DNA of 64,000 nt from Nostoc sp. CHAB 5824 (GCF_020829665.1 NZ_JAIVFT010000010.1:1-64000); one strand, 5' to 3'; counted from the stretch's first letter, positions 16,601 through 24,970 are shown. Program-made: numbers and translations. The notes: generated by a model from the letters alone, not told the origin.

Positions 16601-18451
16601 AGTTTCGAGTTCAAAGGTCGAACGTTGAGGTTCTGAGGCTGAACGTTGAGGTTCTGAAGTCAAAACTTGAAGTTCTAACTCTCCCTCATCCTCCCCATCT
16701 CCCTCATCCCCTTTATTTCTTCCCAAAAGCCGCCCCAACTCTTCCACCCAGTTGGTGTAAACACGCATCGTTACAGGCAAATTATCTAGAATACCTATTG
16801 CTTTATTCTTTAAAGCTGGTACAAGTCCCGCATTTACCAAGGAACTTTTACCTACACCTGATTGCCCATAAATTACGATCAACTTTTTGTCCGGGCGACC
16901 GATGCGTTCAATTAAGCGTTCTACATCTAATTGACGACCAGATGCGGCAATTTCTGGGGCGATGCTATCTTTATTGTCAATCCTTAAAGGTGCAAGACCT
17001 TGCGCCCCCACCTGTTTTGTCGCTTGCAACCTACCAGCACCGATAAACGCCCGCAAACCAAATTGCTGCTCAACAGAACGCTGCTGCTGCTTCATTTCAT
17101 AGGCTGGTAGATATGCTTTTTGCTGAAAGTAAAGCTTTTGCAAATCACCAAGAATCTTCAGATAAAGCCTTAAATCTGTCAGCGGATTGCCGATATCTTT
17201 TGCCGCTTCTAAGTTACGAATTGCCTCTTGGTAGTCACCTAAATGATATTGGGAACGAGCCAAAATAAACCGATAGAGACTTAAATCATTGGAGACGACA
17301 ACCTTTTGTGCTGGTAGGATAGCACCGCTAGGCGCTCCTATATTCAAGGCTTGCAGTGCAAATTGATTTGCTTCTAACCAGCGTTCTTCAGCTAAAGCTA
17401 TTTCAGCTAAAAAACCATAATCTTTTGCTAATTCTATGGCTTGATTATTAGCCTGATGTATTTCTAATGCTTGTCCAGCCAGATTTTTTAAGTGTTCCCA
17501 CTCTTGTAAATCACGCAGGACAACCCCAAATTTAAATATGGAATCAGCAATTAAATCTAGGCGTTCAGCTTGACTCAAAAAGCTAATATATTCTTGAATA
17601 TAATGCCGAGTAGCTTGCCAATCTGGATGAGTAATATTTTCATGTTGAAAAGCTTTGAGATAATAGCAAAAAGCAATATCACCGAGGGTTTTACCCCATC
17701 GTTCTAGATGATTAAGCTGATGCCAAAGCGCCAAAGCTACTTGATAATGTTCCAGCGCCACATCGATTTTATTATTAACCTGTGTTGCCAAACCCAACAA
17801 TGATGCTAAATTAGCCTTTACCTCTTGAAAAACCTGTGCATCATCTAGTAATTCTCTCTGGGCTGCTGCTAATTCTGCTTCTAAGACGAAATAAGCATCT
17901 AGATTCAGGGTTAGGGTATTGCTAAAATATTGCTCGGCGAGTTGTTGGAGTAAAGTTATTAAATCATCTTTAGCGATCGCAAAATTCCTCGTAATCGCCC
18001 AACTCTCTAAATCAGGAGCCACGTGTATCAGTTGCTTGTAGATTTCATCATCAATCCACAACACCAAAGGAAAAGCAAAATTATTGCGAAACTCCTCGCG
18101 TACCTGATTAGCAGAAGTTAACATCACTGCCAAATTCTGCACTGTCTCCAAACCCACAACCATCACACAGCCTGGTACGTCCTCCCCGAATTCCTCCCGA
18201 ATGGCAGTATAAAGGGTCCTGCGAGATTCCTGCACCACCAAAAGCCGGATTTCGACTTGACAGATTTCACGCAATCTTTCTATGAGGCGATCACGCAAGC
18301 TGGCATAATTACACCGTACCAAAATCAGCTTAAACTGCCCCACACTCGCCTCAATCCCCCAAGCCAATTGTTGCAGCGAGCGTAGGCGTAACCCGTCGTA
18401 GACATCGTTGTTTACAAGGTTATCTTGAGGTAGGTGCGGTGAATCGGTCAT
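13697..18451 (-). CDS. Large TPR / STAND-type ATPase / CHASE2 membrane protein
   Basis: A 1584-residue protein. Residues 1-190 form an alpha/beta domain of unknown family. TPR-like helices run from about 200 to 480. A P-loop NTPase follows, with Walker A GQSGVGKSS near 530 and Walker B LIFDQFEEF near 705. Eleven Ser/Glu-rich heptads (SELESST type) encoded by 21-bp repeats sit between these motifs. A charged coiled coil leads to an extracytoplasmic CHASE2 sensor domain (about 1050-1300: VVIDEASLDEVGSWP, RAIGLDIYRN, RIILIGSTA), then three to four membrane segments (about 1325-1395) and a helical tail with a 34-residue duplication. Near the N-terminus, DVYDGLRLRS is a translated dispersed repeat. 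It probably acts as a membrane sensor with ATP-driven signalling. Start ATG 18451 has no strong ribosome site. Confidence 0.88.
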   Translation of the reverse strand: MTDSPHLPQDNLVNNDVYDGLRLRSLQQLAWGIEASVGQFKLILVRCNYASLRDRLIERLREICQVEIRLLVVQESRRTLYTAIREEFGEDVPGCVMVVGLETVQNLAVMLTSANQVREEFRNNFAFPLVLWIDDEIYKQLIHVAPDLESWAITRNFAIAKDDLITLLQQLAEQYFSNTLTLNLDAYFVLEAELAAAQRELLDDAQVFQEVKANLASLLGLATQVNNKIDVALEHYQVALALWHQLNHLERWGKTLGDIAFCYYLKAFQHENITHPDWQATRHYIQEYISFLSQAERLDLIADSIFKFGVVLRDLQEWEHLKNLAGQALEIHQANNQAIELAKDYGFLAEIALAEERWLEANQFALQALNIGAPSGAILPAQKVVVSNDLSLYRFILARSQYHLGDYQEAIRNLEAAKDIGNPLTDLRLYLKILGDLQKLYFQQKAYLPAYEMKQQQRSVEQQFGLRAFIGAGRLQATKQVGAQGLAPLRIDNKDSIAPEIAASGRQLDVERLIERIGRPDKKLIVIYGQSGVGKSSLVNAGLVPALKNKAIGILDNLPVTMRVYTNWVEELGRLLGRNKGDEGDGEDEGELELQVLTSEPQRSASEPQRSTFELETSTSELETSTSELGTSASELGTSTSELESSTSELESSTSELESSTSELESSTSELGTSTSNTQNLHSLLLTPHSLISQLRENEQRNLRTILIFDQFEEFFFVYTEPKQRREFFEFLGECLNVLSVKVILSLRLDYLHYLLECNRFSSMKIIGNDILSNNVLYELGNFSPDDAKSIIQRLTEKANFQLQPALVEQLVQDLAGELGEVRPIELQVVGAQLQTENITTLAEYQQLGTKEELVKRYLDEVVNDCGVENQQVAELLLYLLTDEKGTRPLKTRAQLERDLQALSADATTDGNKLDLVLEIFVKSGLVVLLPENPFDRYQLVHDYIALFIRQQQEPKLKDLIAELAKEREQRRLSEEKLSLVEQANQILAEAQEKAKQEPSPRSILPGWEAFIAAMSFTGCLVILRAVGLLQFLEFGALDQFFRLRPNESLEERITIVVIDEASLDEVGSWPIPDTKIAQLLQKLNVHKPRAIGLDIYRNLLVESGNQELRNAYKSMPNLIGIELLANDKNVNVLPPAGLNQDQVGFNNVLYDLDGKVRRSLLYWHVDNQVHESFALKLALLYLKSKGITPTKAKNNPEYLQLGKATFTRFEANDGAYVGADARGYQILSNFPKPKCQSSSREFCSFRQVSMRDVLAGKVKENLIKDRIILIGSTAPSLQDFVFIPYSSSLINTAKPVPGIQLQAYFISELISAALQGRPLLKVWSDPVENLWIFVWSGFGSIFFWRSRFLGWSVASFILLVSTLIGSCYLAFFYGWWLPLVPSALVLFGSAIMTTAFTSNQLEKLRLHRTIDLILEVCPHYPAASRLAIEYLITSTNLQEFAAQTLNNIAVSALNSCKTSGDIAAIANKLAWVPSSRFKVLSPELYQFLEISRSVKASLDTSSLYHQSELLEASITALDDLWENLVGRDTRQQSANFISIAKRLLEASITALDDLWENLVGRDTRHQSANFISIAKSWLEILLN
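13723..13926. repeat. 102-bp tandem duplication in the 3' end of the CHASE2 gene
   Basis: Two successive 102-bp copies (starts at about 13723 and 13825) differ at only about two bases. They encode two nearly identical 34-residue segments (LLEASITALDDLWENLVGRD...). The near-identity implies a recent duplication that kept the frame. Confidence 0.92.
16423..16655. repeat. In-frame array of eleven 21-bp repeats inside the STAND ATPase domain
   Basis: The unit is GAGTTCAGAGGTCGAACTTT plus C. It translates on the minus strand to heptads such as SELESST, SELGTST and, at the degenerate upstream edge, SEPQRST. The central four copies are nearly identical, the outer ones diverged, as expected for slippage expansion. 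The unit is related to one half of the 42-bp array at 7668-7937. Confidence 0.9.
18380..18407. repeat. Dispersed short repeat inside a coding region (copy d)
   Basis: Reads GCGTAGGCGTAACCCGTCGT then AGACATCG. It is translated in frame (DVYDGLRLRS) near residue 17 of the CHASE2 protein. A closely similar intergenic copy is at 61153-61182. Confidence 0.75.
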
Positions 18452-18525
18452 AAGTTCATCTAAATCTAGATTTGTGTGCAGGTTTTGACGTTAAGTCAAC
18501 CTATCCCGCCTTACACTCAAGTACA

Positions 18526-18670
18526 AGGCTAATAGCTGAGGTCCACTAAGCGTGGACTGGAACCTTTTATTAGTCCTCTTTAGACGACTTTGGCTATTAG
18601 TCAGAGATTAAAATCTCTAGCGGGTGAGTGGGTAAGTGAAAACTTCACTGCAACTCTCTGGCTGATAGCC
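18526..18670. ncRNA. Cluster of strong hairpins, possible structured RNA or repeat element
   Basis: Several inverted repeats are packed together. GTCCAC-TAAGC-GTGGAC is at 18541-18557. A 16-bp stem (two G-T pairs) joins 18592-18607 with 18655-18670 and encloses AGTGAA-AAC-TTCACT at 18635-18649. AGAGATT-AA-AATCTCT is at 18603-18618. A competing stem pairs CTAATAGC (18529-18536) with GCTATTAG (18593-18600). Mutually exclusive stems suggest either a regulatory leader (infC lies 430 bp downstream) or a dispersed hairpin-rich repeat of Nostoc type. No known RNA family was matched. Confidence 0.45.
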
Positions 18671-18816
18671 ACCGCATCCATATCGGTAAATTGATCAGCG
18701 GTTATTGACTAGAAATACTACTAGGCTTACTATACGTAATATAGTATGTTACATGAGTTTTGCGAGATGTCCTGCATCTGTGATATTAGTATTCTGGAGA
18801 TATCATGTTGCTCAAT

Positions 18817-18849
18817 GCGATCGCCTACGGTGGGCGGTTACGCCATCGC
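18817..18849. repeat. Dispersed short repeat (copy e), intergenic
   Basis: Begins GCGATCGCCTACGGTGGGCG and ends GTTACGCCATCGC. It lies in the long spacer upstream of infC. Confidence 0.6.
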
Positions 18850-19099
18850 AAAAAGTATTGCTAAATAATTGTAATAATATTTAACATGAGTCTAGGTTGT
18901 GTAATTTAGATTAACTATTGCAAAGAAATTCTCTCAGAGTGAGTAGAATGACAAATACAACGACGCAACTCTTTTATGGATTAGTTACTCTAGAACTGTA
19001 GACTATGTTTTCAGTCCTGAGTTATTTCTGTATTTTGCCGCTGAGGCATACCAATCAAGACCACACCAAATCCTTCATTAAGAGCTCCTACAAATCATA

Positions 19100-19633
19100 A
19101 TGCCTGTGATTGAGAAGAAAAGAACTCGCGATCTGCCCCAAATTAACGAACGAATTCGCTTCCCGAAAATTCGGGTAATTGACACTGACGGTGCCCAACT
19201 GGGAATTATGCTCCCACAAGAAGCACTACAACTAGCAGAAGAAAAAGAGTTAGATTTGGTGCTAATAAGTGACAAAGCTGATCCGCCAGTTTGTCGGATT
19301 ATGGACTACGGGAAATACAAGTTTGAGCAGGAGAAAAAGGCGCGGGAAGCCCGGAAAAAGCAGCACACAGCTGATGTCAAAGAAGTTAAAATGCGCTATA
19401 AAATAGAAGAACACGACTACAACGTGCGTGTCAAGCAAGCAGAGCGCTTTTTGAAAGATGGTGATAAAGTCAAAGCGACTGTGATGTTCCGGGGTCGAGA
19501 AATTCAACACAGCGACTTAGCAGAAGATTTGCTCAAGCGAATGGCAACGGATTTGGAGCCATTTGGTGAGCTTCAACAAGCGCCTAAAAAAGAAGGGCGA
19601 AACATGATGATGCTCATCTCGCCCAAAAAATAA
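19100..19633 (+). CDS. infC: Translation initiation factor IF-3
   Basis: A 177-residue IF-3, which binds the 30S subunit, checks the start codon-initiator tRNA pairing and prevents premature 50S joining. The N-terminal domain is visible (INERIRFPKIRVIDTDGAQLG, QEALQLAEEKELDLVLIS, ADPPVCRIMDYGKYKFEQEK), then the basic linker and the C-terminal domain (KEVKMRYKIEEHDYNVRVKQ, KVKATVMFRGREI, MMMLISPKK). The length is typical. In many bacteria infC begins with a rare AUU codon; here the ATG at 19100 is used. It is followed by a strong intrinsic terminator and is monocistronic, without rpmI or rplT beside it. Confidence 0.97.
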   Translation: MPVIEKKRTRDLPQINERIRFPKIRVIDTDGAQLGIMLPQEALQLAEEKELDLVLISDKADPPVCRIMDYGKYKFEQEKKAREARKKQHTADVKEVKMRYKIEEHDYNVRVKQAERFLKDGDKVKATVMFRGREIQHSDLAEDLLKRMATDLEPFGELQQAPKKEGRNMMMLISPKK

Positions 19634-19663
19634 TCCTCTAACTGTATTAATAGACAAAGTTTG

Positions 19664-19696
19664 AAAATCCCCTGACTAAAAGTCAGGGGATTTTTT
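19664..19696 (+). terminator. Intrinsic terminator of infC
   Basis: AAAATCCCCTGACT pairs with AGTCAGGGGATTTT around a 3-base AAA loop, followed directly by six T residues. A classic rho-independent terminator 31 bp after the infC stop. Confidence 0.93.
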
Positions 19697-19950
19697 GATG
19701 TTTCATTTCAATGCAACATGCACCCAAAGCTCTGAGGTCGTTTAAATTTATCCACAATCGATAGTCCTGAAGGCTAAGTGGGAAACATAATACTCAGTTG
19801 CTCAGGACTTTTGCTATTTCCAGGAGATGAGGGGGATAAAGAGGACATGGTAGACAAGGAGGACAAGGAAGTATTTTCTTCCCCTGCTTCCCCTGCTCCC
19901 ACTCCCCCGCTCCCCATTAACGTGGTGATACTACCAGATACTAAAACTGC
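19697..19950. other. Spacer with purine/pyrimidine short repeats
   Basis: Holds GAGGACAAGGA-type units near 19820-19868, followed by CCCCTGCTTCCCC-type units near 19880-19916. No gene is accepted here. Confidence 0.45.
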
Positions 19951-22900
19951 ATGGAACTGAAAAATCACTGGTTAGCTGCAAATAAAGTTGCTTTACCACG
20001 ACTACTACAGTGGGTGAATCTCCGACCAGAGGAGAGCGAACGAACTCAGATAATGTTTGTTTTTTACACAACTGTATCTGTAGGATTGCGATGGGCAGAG
20101 GACAGTACAGTGGCGCTATTTTTGGATGAATATGGGACTAACCTACTGCCTTGGATGTATATTGCCAGTGCAGCGATGAGTGTAGGACTGGTTTTTTTAT
20201 ACTCTTGGCTGCAAAAGATTTTTCCTTTACGCCGGGTGATTGTAGCGATCGCACCTTGCATGTTGATGCCATTAGTTTTATTAATTTTCTTACGTTGGGG
20301 ATCGCATTTTTCCTACCTGGCAGTTATGTCGGCATTTCTGCTGCGGCTGTGGGTAGATGCACTTTATGTAGTCAATGACCTCAACACTTCTATCGTCGCT
20401 AATCAAATATTTAACATTCGGGAGATTAAGCGCACTTACCCACTGGTGAGTAGTGGTCTTTTGGTAGCAGATGTAATCAGTGGTTTTAGTTTGCCTTGGC
20501 TAGTGCAATACACCACCCTGAATAAGATCATCCTCATCGCCTGTGTAGTGATTTTATTAGGATCGGGGATTCTATTCTATTTAACTCATCACTATCGAGC
20601 AGCTTTTCCTGAAACCCCACAAAGACTAATTTCTGAAGAACAAGCTTCACGACAGCGTTTCATTAAAAGTCCCCTAAAGCGCTATGTTTGGCAATTGTTT
20701 GCCTTTGTAGGTCTGTTGCAGGTTATTGGATTGTTAATAGATTTTCAATATCTGCGCGAACTCCAATCTAATTTGAACGACCGAGAACTCGCCAGTTTCT
20801 TGGGTCTTTTTGGTGGCATGTTGGGACTGTGTGAGTTGTTGTTGCAGTGGTTTATTTCCAGCCGACTCATCGAACGGATGGGAGTATTTTTCACTGCCAC
20901 ACTTTTACCAATCACCGTAGGCTTTTCACTACCAGGAGTGCTGATATTTCTACATTTATTTCCAGCGATGCAATCGCAAAGCTTTTTTTTGGGTCTGATA
21001 ATTGTCAAATTCTGCGATGAACTTCTGCGCTACACCTTTGTTATGAGTAGCGGCCCCATTCTGTACCAACCGATTCCAGAGGCAATTCGCAGCCGGATGC
21101 AGACTTTATCTGGCGGAACCGCCGAAGCGATCGCTACAGGTTTGACAGGAGCGCTAATTTTTGCAACTCTATTGTTTTGTGGGCGGTTTGTACCCGTACC
21201 ACTGCAAAAGTGGGTGTTAGTAGCAGAAACGATGCTAATAACTGGCACTTGTTTAACAGTAGTTTGGGAATTGCGATCGCGCTATGTTGAACTGTTAGTC
21301 TTAAGTGTGGCACGGGGTCACTTGAGCGCTACCAATGTAGGCTTAAAATTCTTCAAGCAAGGGGTAGTCAAAGCTTTAGCAGAAAAAGGCAGCGAGGCTG
21401 ATAAACGTTCTTGTATTGAACTTTTAGCCCAAATTGATTCCCTTGGAGCTGCGGAAGTTTTAGCACCTCTACTAATCAAGTTAACTCCAGATTTGCAACG
21501 CCAAAGTTTGGAAGTGATGCTGATGGCAGGTGCAAATCCCGCTTATCTACCCGCCATCCGTCCTTTGTTAGAACAACCCCAAGAAACTAACCCCGAAGTT
21601 TTTGCCCTAGCACTGCGCTATGTTTGGCTGGCTGAACCAAATCCCAATTTAAGCATCCTAGAAGAATACCTGAACCCCCGTCAAAACTCACTCATCCGCG
21701 CCACCGCCGCTGCTTTAGTCTTACGCCAGGGAACGCCCATGCAAAAGGTAGCTGCTACCAAAACCATGCGCCGGATGCTGACTCATAAGCAAGAACGGGA
21801 ACGGGTAAATGGAGTTAGAGCGCTCAGAGAAGCAGTTTATTTGCAAGCATTGCGGATTCACATCCCGAATTTATTACAAGATGAGTCGTTACGGGTGCGT
21901 TGTGCCGTATTAGAAATGATCGCAGCAACCCATTTAGAAGAGTATTATTCGGCACTGATTGCAGCACTTTATTACAAATCAACCCGCACTACAGCAATGT
22001 CAGCCCTCATGCGACTCGAAAATGAAGCTATAGAAATGCTGTTGCGATTGGCTACGAATATTTACAAGCCAGAAGTAGTGCGGATGTATGCTTGGCGTAC
22101 CATTGCTCAAATTGCTACTCAAGAGGCATTGGAGACTTTATGGGAAAACTTGGAGACATCTTGGGGTATAACTAGGGATCATATTCTTCGCAGCTTATTA
22201 AAAATACATAAACAACCAGGAATTACAGGTTTAGTGGATCGGTTTTATGAAAGTCGGGTAGAAAATTTAATTGAGCAGGAATTAAAGTTTTTAGGCGAGA
22301 TTTACGCCGCATACATTGACTTAAAAACATTAGACGAAAAAGAAAATCATCTATCAAGTGAGAGGGTTGTGATTGTCTCTGAGTTATTGCAACGCGCCCT
22401 TTTAGAATTGGAATTGGATGTAAAAGAGCGGCTCCTACTACTACTGAGACTGCTTTACTCACCAGAAAAAATGCAAGCAGCAGCATTTAATCTACGATCG
22501 CTCTCAGTGGTAAACTTAGCGCGGGGGTTAGAAATCCTAGAGCATACGGTAACTTTGTCTTCAAAGTCTTTATTGCTGAATATTTTAGATAACCGACCGC
22601 AGCCAGAAAAATTGCAACATCTGGTAGAAGCCAAGCTCGTAGAATATGAGAGTATGGTAGTTAGCGATCGCCTCCACAGATTGCTGATGTTGGGTAATTT
22701 CCTGTCTGATTGGTGCCTAGCTTGCTGTTTTCATTTTGCTCAAGTAACTCGCATTCGGCTAACAAGCTCTGAGATTTTAGTAAGTTTGCGCCATCCAACA
22801 GGCTTTGTAAGAGAAGCTGCGATCGCATACTTGAATATGGTTTCACATCGCGTCCTCCTGCAAATCCTCCCCCAGTTACAAAAAGATTCACATCCTTTGG

Positions 22901-22956
22901 TGGCCGCTCAAGTTAAAGAGTTACTCGAAAAATACCAATTCAATCACTACAAATAA
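19951..22956 (+). CDS. Membrane transporter-like protein (Npt/ADP-ATP carrier or MFS type) fused to HEAT repeats
   Basis: A 1001-residue protein. Residues about 30-445 hold around ten to twelve hydrophobic segments separated by short loops, resembling the cyanobacterial Npt1/Npt2-type nucleotide transporter or MFS families. Residues about 450-990 are helical HEAT-like repeats (KRSCIELLAQIDSLGAAEVL, RVNGVRALREAVYLQALR, LRVRCAVLEMIAATHLEEYY, FVREAAIAYLNMVSHRVLLQ). Such fusions occur in filamentous cyanobacteria; the HEAT part should be cytosolic and recruit partners. Substrate unknown. ATG 19951; no clear ribosome site. Monocistronic. Confidence 0.75.
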   Translation: MELKNHWLAANKVALPRLLQWVNLRPEESERTQIMFVFYTTVSVGLRWAEDSTVALFLDEYGTNLLPWMYIASAAMSVGLVFLYSWLQKIFPLRRVIVAIAPCMLMPLVLLIFLRWGSHFSYLAVMSAFLLRLWVDALYVVNDLNTSIVANQIFNIREIKRTYPLVSSGLLVADVISGFSLPWLVQYTTLNKIILIACVVILLGSGILFYLTHHYRAAFPETPQRLISEEQASRQRFIKSPLKRYVWQLFAFVGLLQVIGLLIDFQYLRELQSNLNDRELASFLGLFGGMLGLCELLLQWFISSRLIERMGVFFTATLLPITVGFSLPGVLIFLHLFPAMQSQSFFLGLIIVKFCDELLRYTFVMSSGPILYQPIPEAIRSRMQTLSGGTAEAIATGLTGALIFATLLFCGRFVPVPLQKWVLVAETMLITGTCLTVVWELRSRYVELLVLSVARGHLSATNVGLKFFKQGVVKALAEKGSEADKRSCIELLAQIDSLGAAEVLAPLLIKLTPDLQRQSLEVMLMAGANPAYLPAIRPLLEQPQETNPEVFALALRYVWLAEPNPNLSILEEYLNPRQNSLIRATAAALVLRQGTPMQKVAATKTMRRMLTHKQERERVNGVRALREAVYLQALRIHIPNLLQDESLRVRCAVLEMIAATHLEEYYSALIAALYYKSTRTTAMSALMRLENEAIEMLLRLATNIYKPEVVRMYAWRTIAQIATQEALETLWENLETSWGITRDHILRSLLKIHKQPGITGLVDRFYESRVENLIEQELKFLGEIYAAYIDLKTLDEKENHLSSERVVIVSELLQRALLELELDVKERLLLLLRLLYSPEKMQAAAFNLRSLSVVNLARGLEILEHTVTLSSKSLLLNILDNRPQPEKLQHLVEAKLVEYESMVVSDRLHRLLMLGNFLSDWCLACCFHFAQVTRIRLTSSEILVSLRHPTGFVREAAIAYLNMVSHRVLLQILPQLQKDSHPLVAAQVKELLEKYQFNHYK

Positions 22957-23063
22957 ACCTAATTGCTTACAGGTGCTAAAACTTTCTGGTCAAATTTGTT
23001 TGTAATCTGTAGATAAATCTGTCACCAGCAAAAGTTTTGCAGATTCATCAATGCTTTTTGGGA

Positions 23064-23523
23064 GGCAAACACGCTATTGGTATATTTCGCGATCGCAAAT
23101 TTGAACTCATAATTACCTTTGGGGAAAAGGTTACTGGATTTGGATTAAAGCTTTTTTCTTCCCCTTTCCCCTTTTCCCTTTTCCCGTTAACCGAACCGTA
23201 TTGCTATCACTCCTGCTGAAGGTGCTAGGGCGGGTGGATTAGCAGGCGCTAGAGTGGGAGGTTTACTTACCTTAGTTGCGGGTTTGGGTATTTTGCTTAT
23301 TCCTGGTTTTGGCCCAGCGCTAACAGCAGAGTCTGTTTTAGCCACCCTTTTAGGAAGTGGAGCTAGTACAGCTACTGGCGGTCTTATTGGCGCACTATGG
23401 GGTTGGTTTCTTCCCGAAGAAGCCGCCCAACTCTATAATGACCGAGTATTCCAAGGCGCTTATTTAGTGACGATAGAAAGCACAGAAGACGATATCTATC
23501 CGCCAAGCCGAACCTATTCTTAG
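23064..23523 (+). pseudogene. Broken general-stress-protein-like gene (YflT/glycine-zipper type)
   Basis: At 23064-23100 a short frame reads KHAIGIFRDR, like the first strand of general-stress-protein 17M-like proteins. After a CCCTTT-type repeat at 23157-23185 and a stop, another frame resumes with ITPAEGARAGGLAGARVGGL and runs to 23523: LIPGFGPALTAES, TATGGLIGALWGWFLPEEAAQLYNDRV, GAYLVTI. That is the glycine-rich hydrophobic hairpin and C-terminal strand of the same family. The middle of the N-terminal domain is missing, so the gene looks inactivated. The C-terminal part alone could start at GTG 23254. Family assignment is from recall. Confidence 0.6.
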
Positions 23524-23656
23524 GCGTTGGGGTATCAGGAATGGCGCGTTTTTGACATTCCTAGCAGTTGAAAGTATCTCTCGTCAAGCTACATTTTCAT
23601 TCCTTTGCTAACTTGTAAAGTGGAATAAGAAGTAGAAGAGAGCATCAAGAACATTT

Positions 23657-24334
23657 ATGTACGTACTAATTGGTGGAGCAGGCTTAGTCGGCTTAAGTTT
23701 AGCGCAAAAACTGGTAGAACTGGGACATACTGTTGCCGTAATTGACATTGACCCTATCGCTTGCCGCTATGCCCGTGAACAAGTAGGAGCAATGGCTTTT
23801 GAAGGCAGTGCTGTGAGTACAGAAGTATTATTAGAAGCTGGGATTCGCAAAGCTGGCTCCTTGGCAGCCGTCCTCAGAAGCGATGCCTTAAACTTGGCAA
23901 TGGTGACTCTTGCTAGACACTATGGTGTCCCCCATATTTTGAGTCGGATGCGCCACCCCGATTTTGCCGAACCGCTGCGGATAGCTGGAGCCAACCATAT
24001 CATCAGTACTGTGGAACTATCAGTTTCAACAATGGTAAATGCCATTGAGTATCCGCAAGTGGAATCAATGATGCATTTTGAGCAGGGACAGATTGAGGTT
24101 CTGAAACTTGCCATCCCAAACAATTGCTATGTTGCTGGGCGTAGCGTTGCCGAAATTGCTCAGGATTCCCGATTTCCTGGTGGTTCGCTAATTATTGGCT
24201 ATCAACCCCATCCCCACGAAGATTTGATGATTCCTAACGGCAGTACAATACTGGAACCTCATTCAACAGTGCTGATTGTGACTAAACCAGGATGTTTACA
24301 TCAAGTCATTGATTTTATTGAACAAAGATGTTGA
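23657..24334 (+). CDS. TrkA/KtrA-type K+ channel regulatory protein (RCK_N + RCK_C)
   Basis: A 225-residue cytosolic protein. The N-terminal Rossmann fold has GGAGLVGLSLAQ at residues 6-17 and acidic VIDIDP at 33-38 for the NAD ribose. LSRMRHPDFAEPLRIAGANHII is typical of RCK_N. The C-terminal part (about 140-225) is an RCK_C domain (EVLKLAIPNNCYVAGRSVAEIA, GSTILEPHSTVLIVTKP). Such proteins bind NAD(H)/ATP and gate a partner K+ transporter; no membrane partner is adjacent. ATG 23657, close to the broken stress-protein gene upstream. Confidence 0.9.
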   Translation: MYVLIGGAGLVGLSLAQKLVELGHTVAVIDIDPIACRYAREQVGAMAFEGSAVSTEVLLEAGIRKAGSLAAVLRSDALNLAMVTLARHYGVPHILSRMRHPDFAEPLRIAGANHIISTVELSVSTMVNAIEYPQVESMMHFEQGQIEVLKLAIPNNCYVAGRSVAEIAQDSRFPGGSLIIGYQPHPHEDLMIPNGSTILEPHSTVLIVTKPGCLHQVIDFIEQRC

Positions 24335-24409
24335 GCGCAGTTTCTACCTAAACTCTTTATTAGGTGGGGTTAGCGACACATTTATAAAAAATGGGTGTAA
24401 ATAATTTTG

Positions 24410-24970
24410 ATGAAGCCGTATCTACATATTTATTTAGCGATCGCTGTTATTTTTCTTGCATCTTGTGAATCAACAAATATTCCACCCAAGTCAAAACCAA
24501 GCGCCATTCCAGCAACCCCATTGCAAAAAACAGTGACGCTGGATAAGAATTTTCAGATAGCAAGCGGTCAAACTCTTTATGTTCCGGTCTACTCTCATAT
24601 CTATCATCACAATCGCCAAGAGATTTTTGAGTTAGCAGTTACGCTTAGTATTCGGAATACAGATTTGATCAATCCGATTATTATTACTTCTGTGCGCTAC
24701 TATAACTCAGAAGGGAAACTAGTGAAACAGTATTTAGAGCGCCCTATTCAACTTGACGCGCTAGCTTCGACAGATTTTTTTATCAATAGAAACAACACCA
24801 GTGGAGGTTTAGGCGCAAACTTCATTGTCGAGTGGGTAGCCCAAACAGAAATATCCGAACCTATAGTGGAAGCAGTCATGATTGGTACTGATTTTCAACA
24901 AGGTATTTCTTTTATCAGTCCTGGTAGGGTAATTAAAAGTCAAAATAACGATAAGCGATCGCCTTCGTAA
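24410..24970 (+). CDS. DUF3124-domain lipoprotein
   Basis: A 186-residue protein. Its N-terminal signal sequence ends in a lipobox (FLASC, Cys near residue 19), so it is probably a lipid-anchored envelope protein. A Pro/Ser-rich linker is followed by the DUF3124 domain (GQTLYVPVYSHIYHHNRQE, LAVTLSIRNTDLINPIIITSVRYY, GANFIVEWVA). The function of the domain is unknown. ATG 24410 is chosen over a TTG three bases earlier. It stands alone, with dispersed repeats directly behind its stop. Confidence 0.85.
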   Translation: MKPYLHIYLAIAVIFLASCESTNIPPKSKPSAIPATPLQKTVTLDKNFQIASGQTLYVPVYSHIYHHNRQEIFELAVTLSIRNTDLINPIIITSVRYYNSEGKLVKQYLERPIQLDALASTDFFINRNNTSGGLGANFIVEWVAQTEISEPIVEAVMIGTDFQQGISFISPGRVIKSQNNDKRSPS

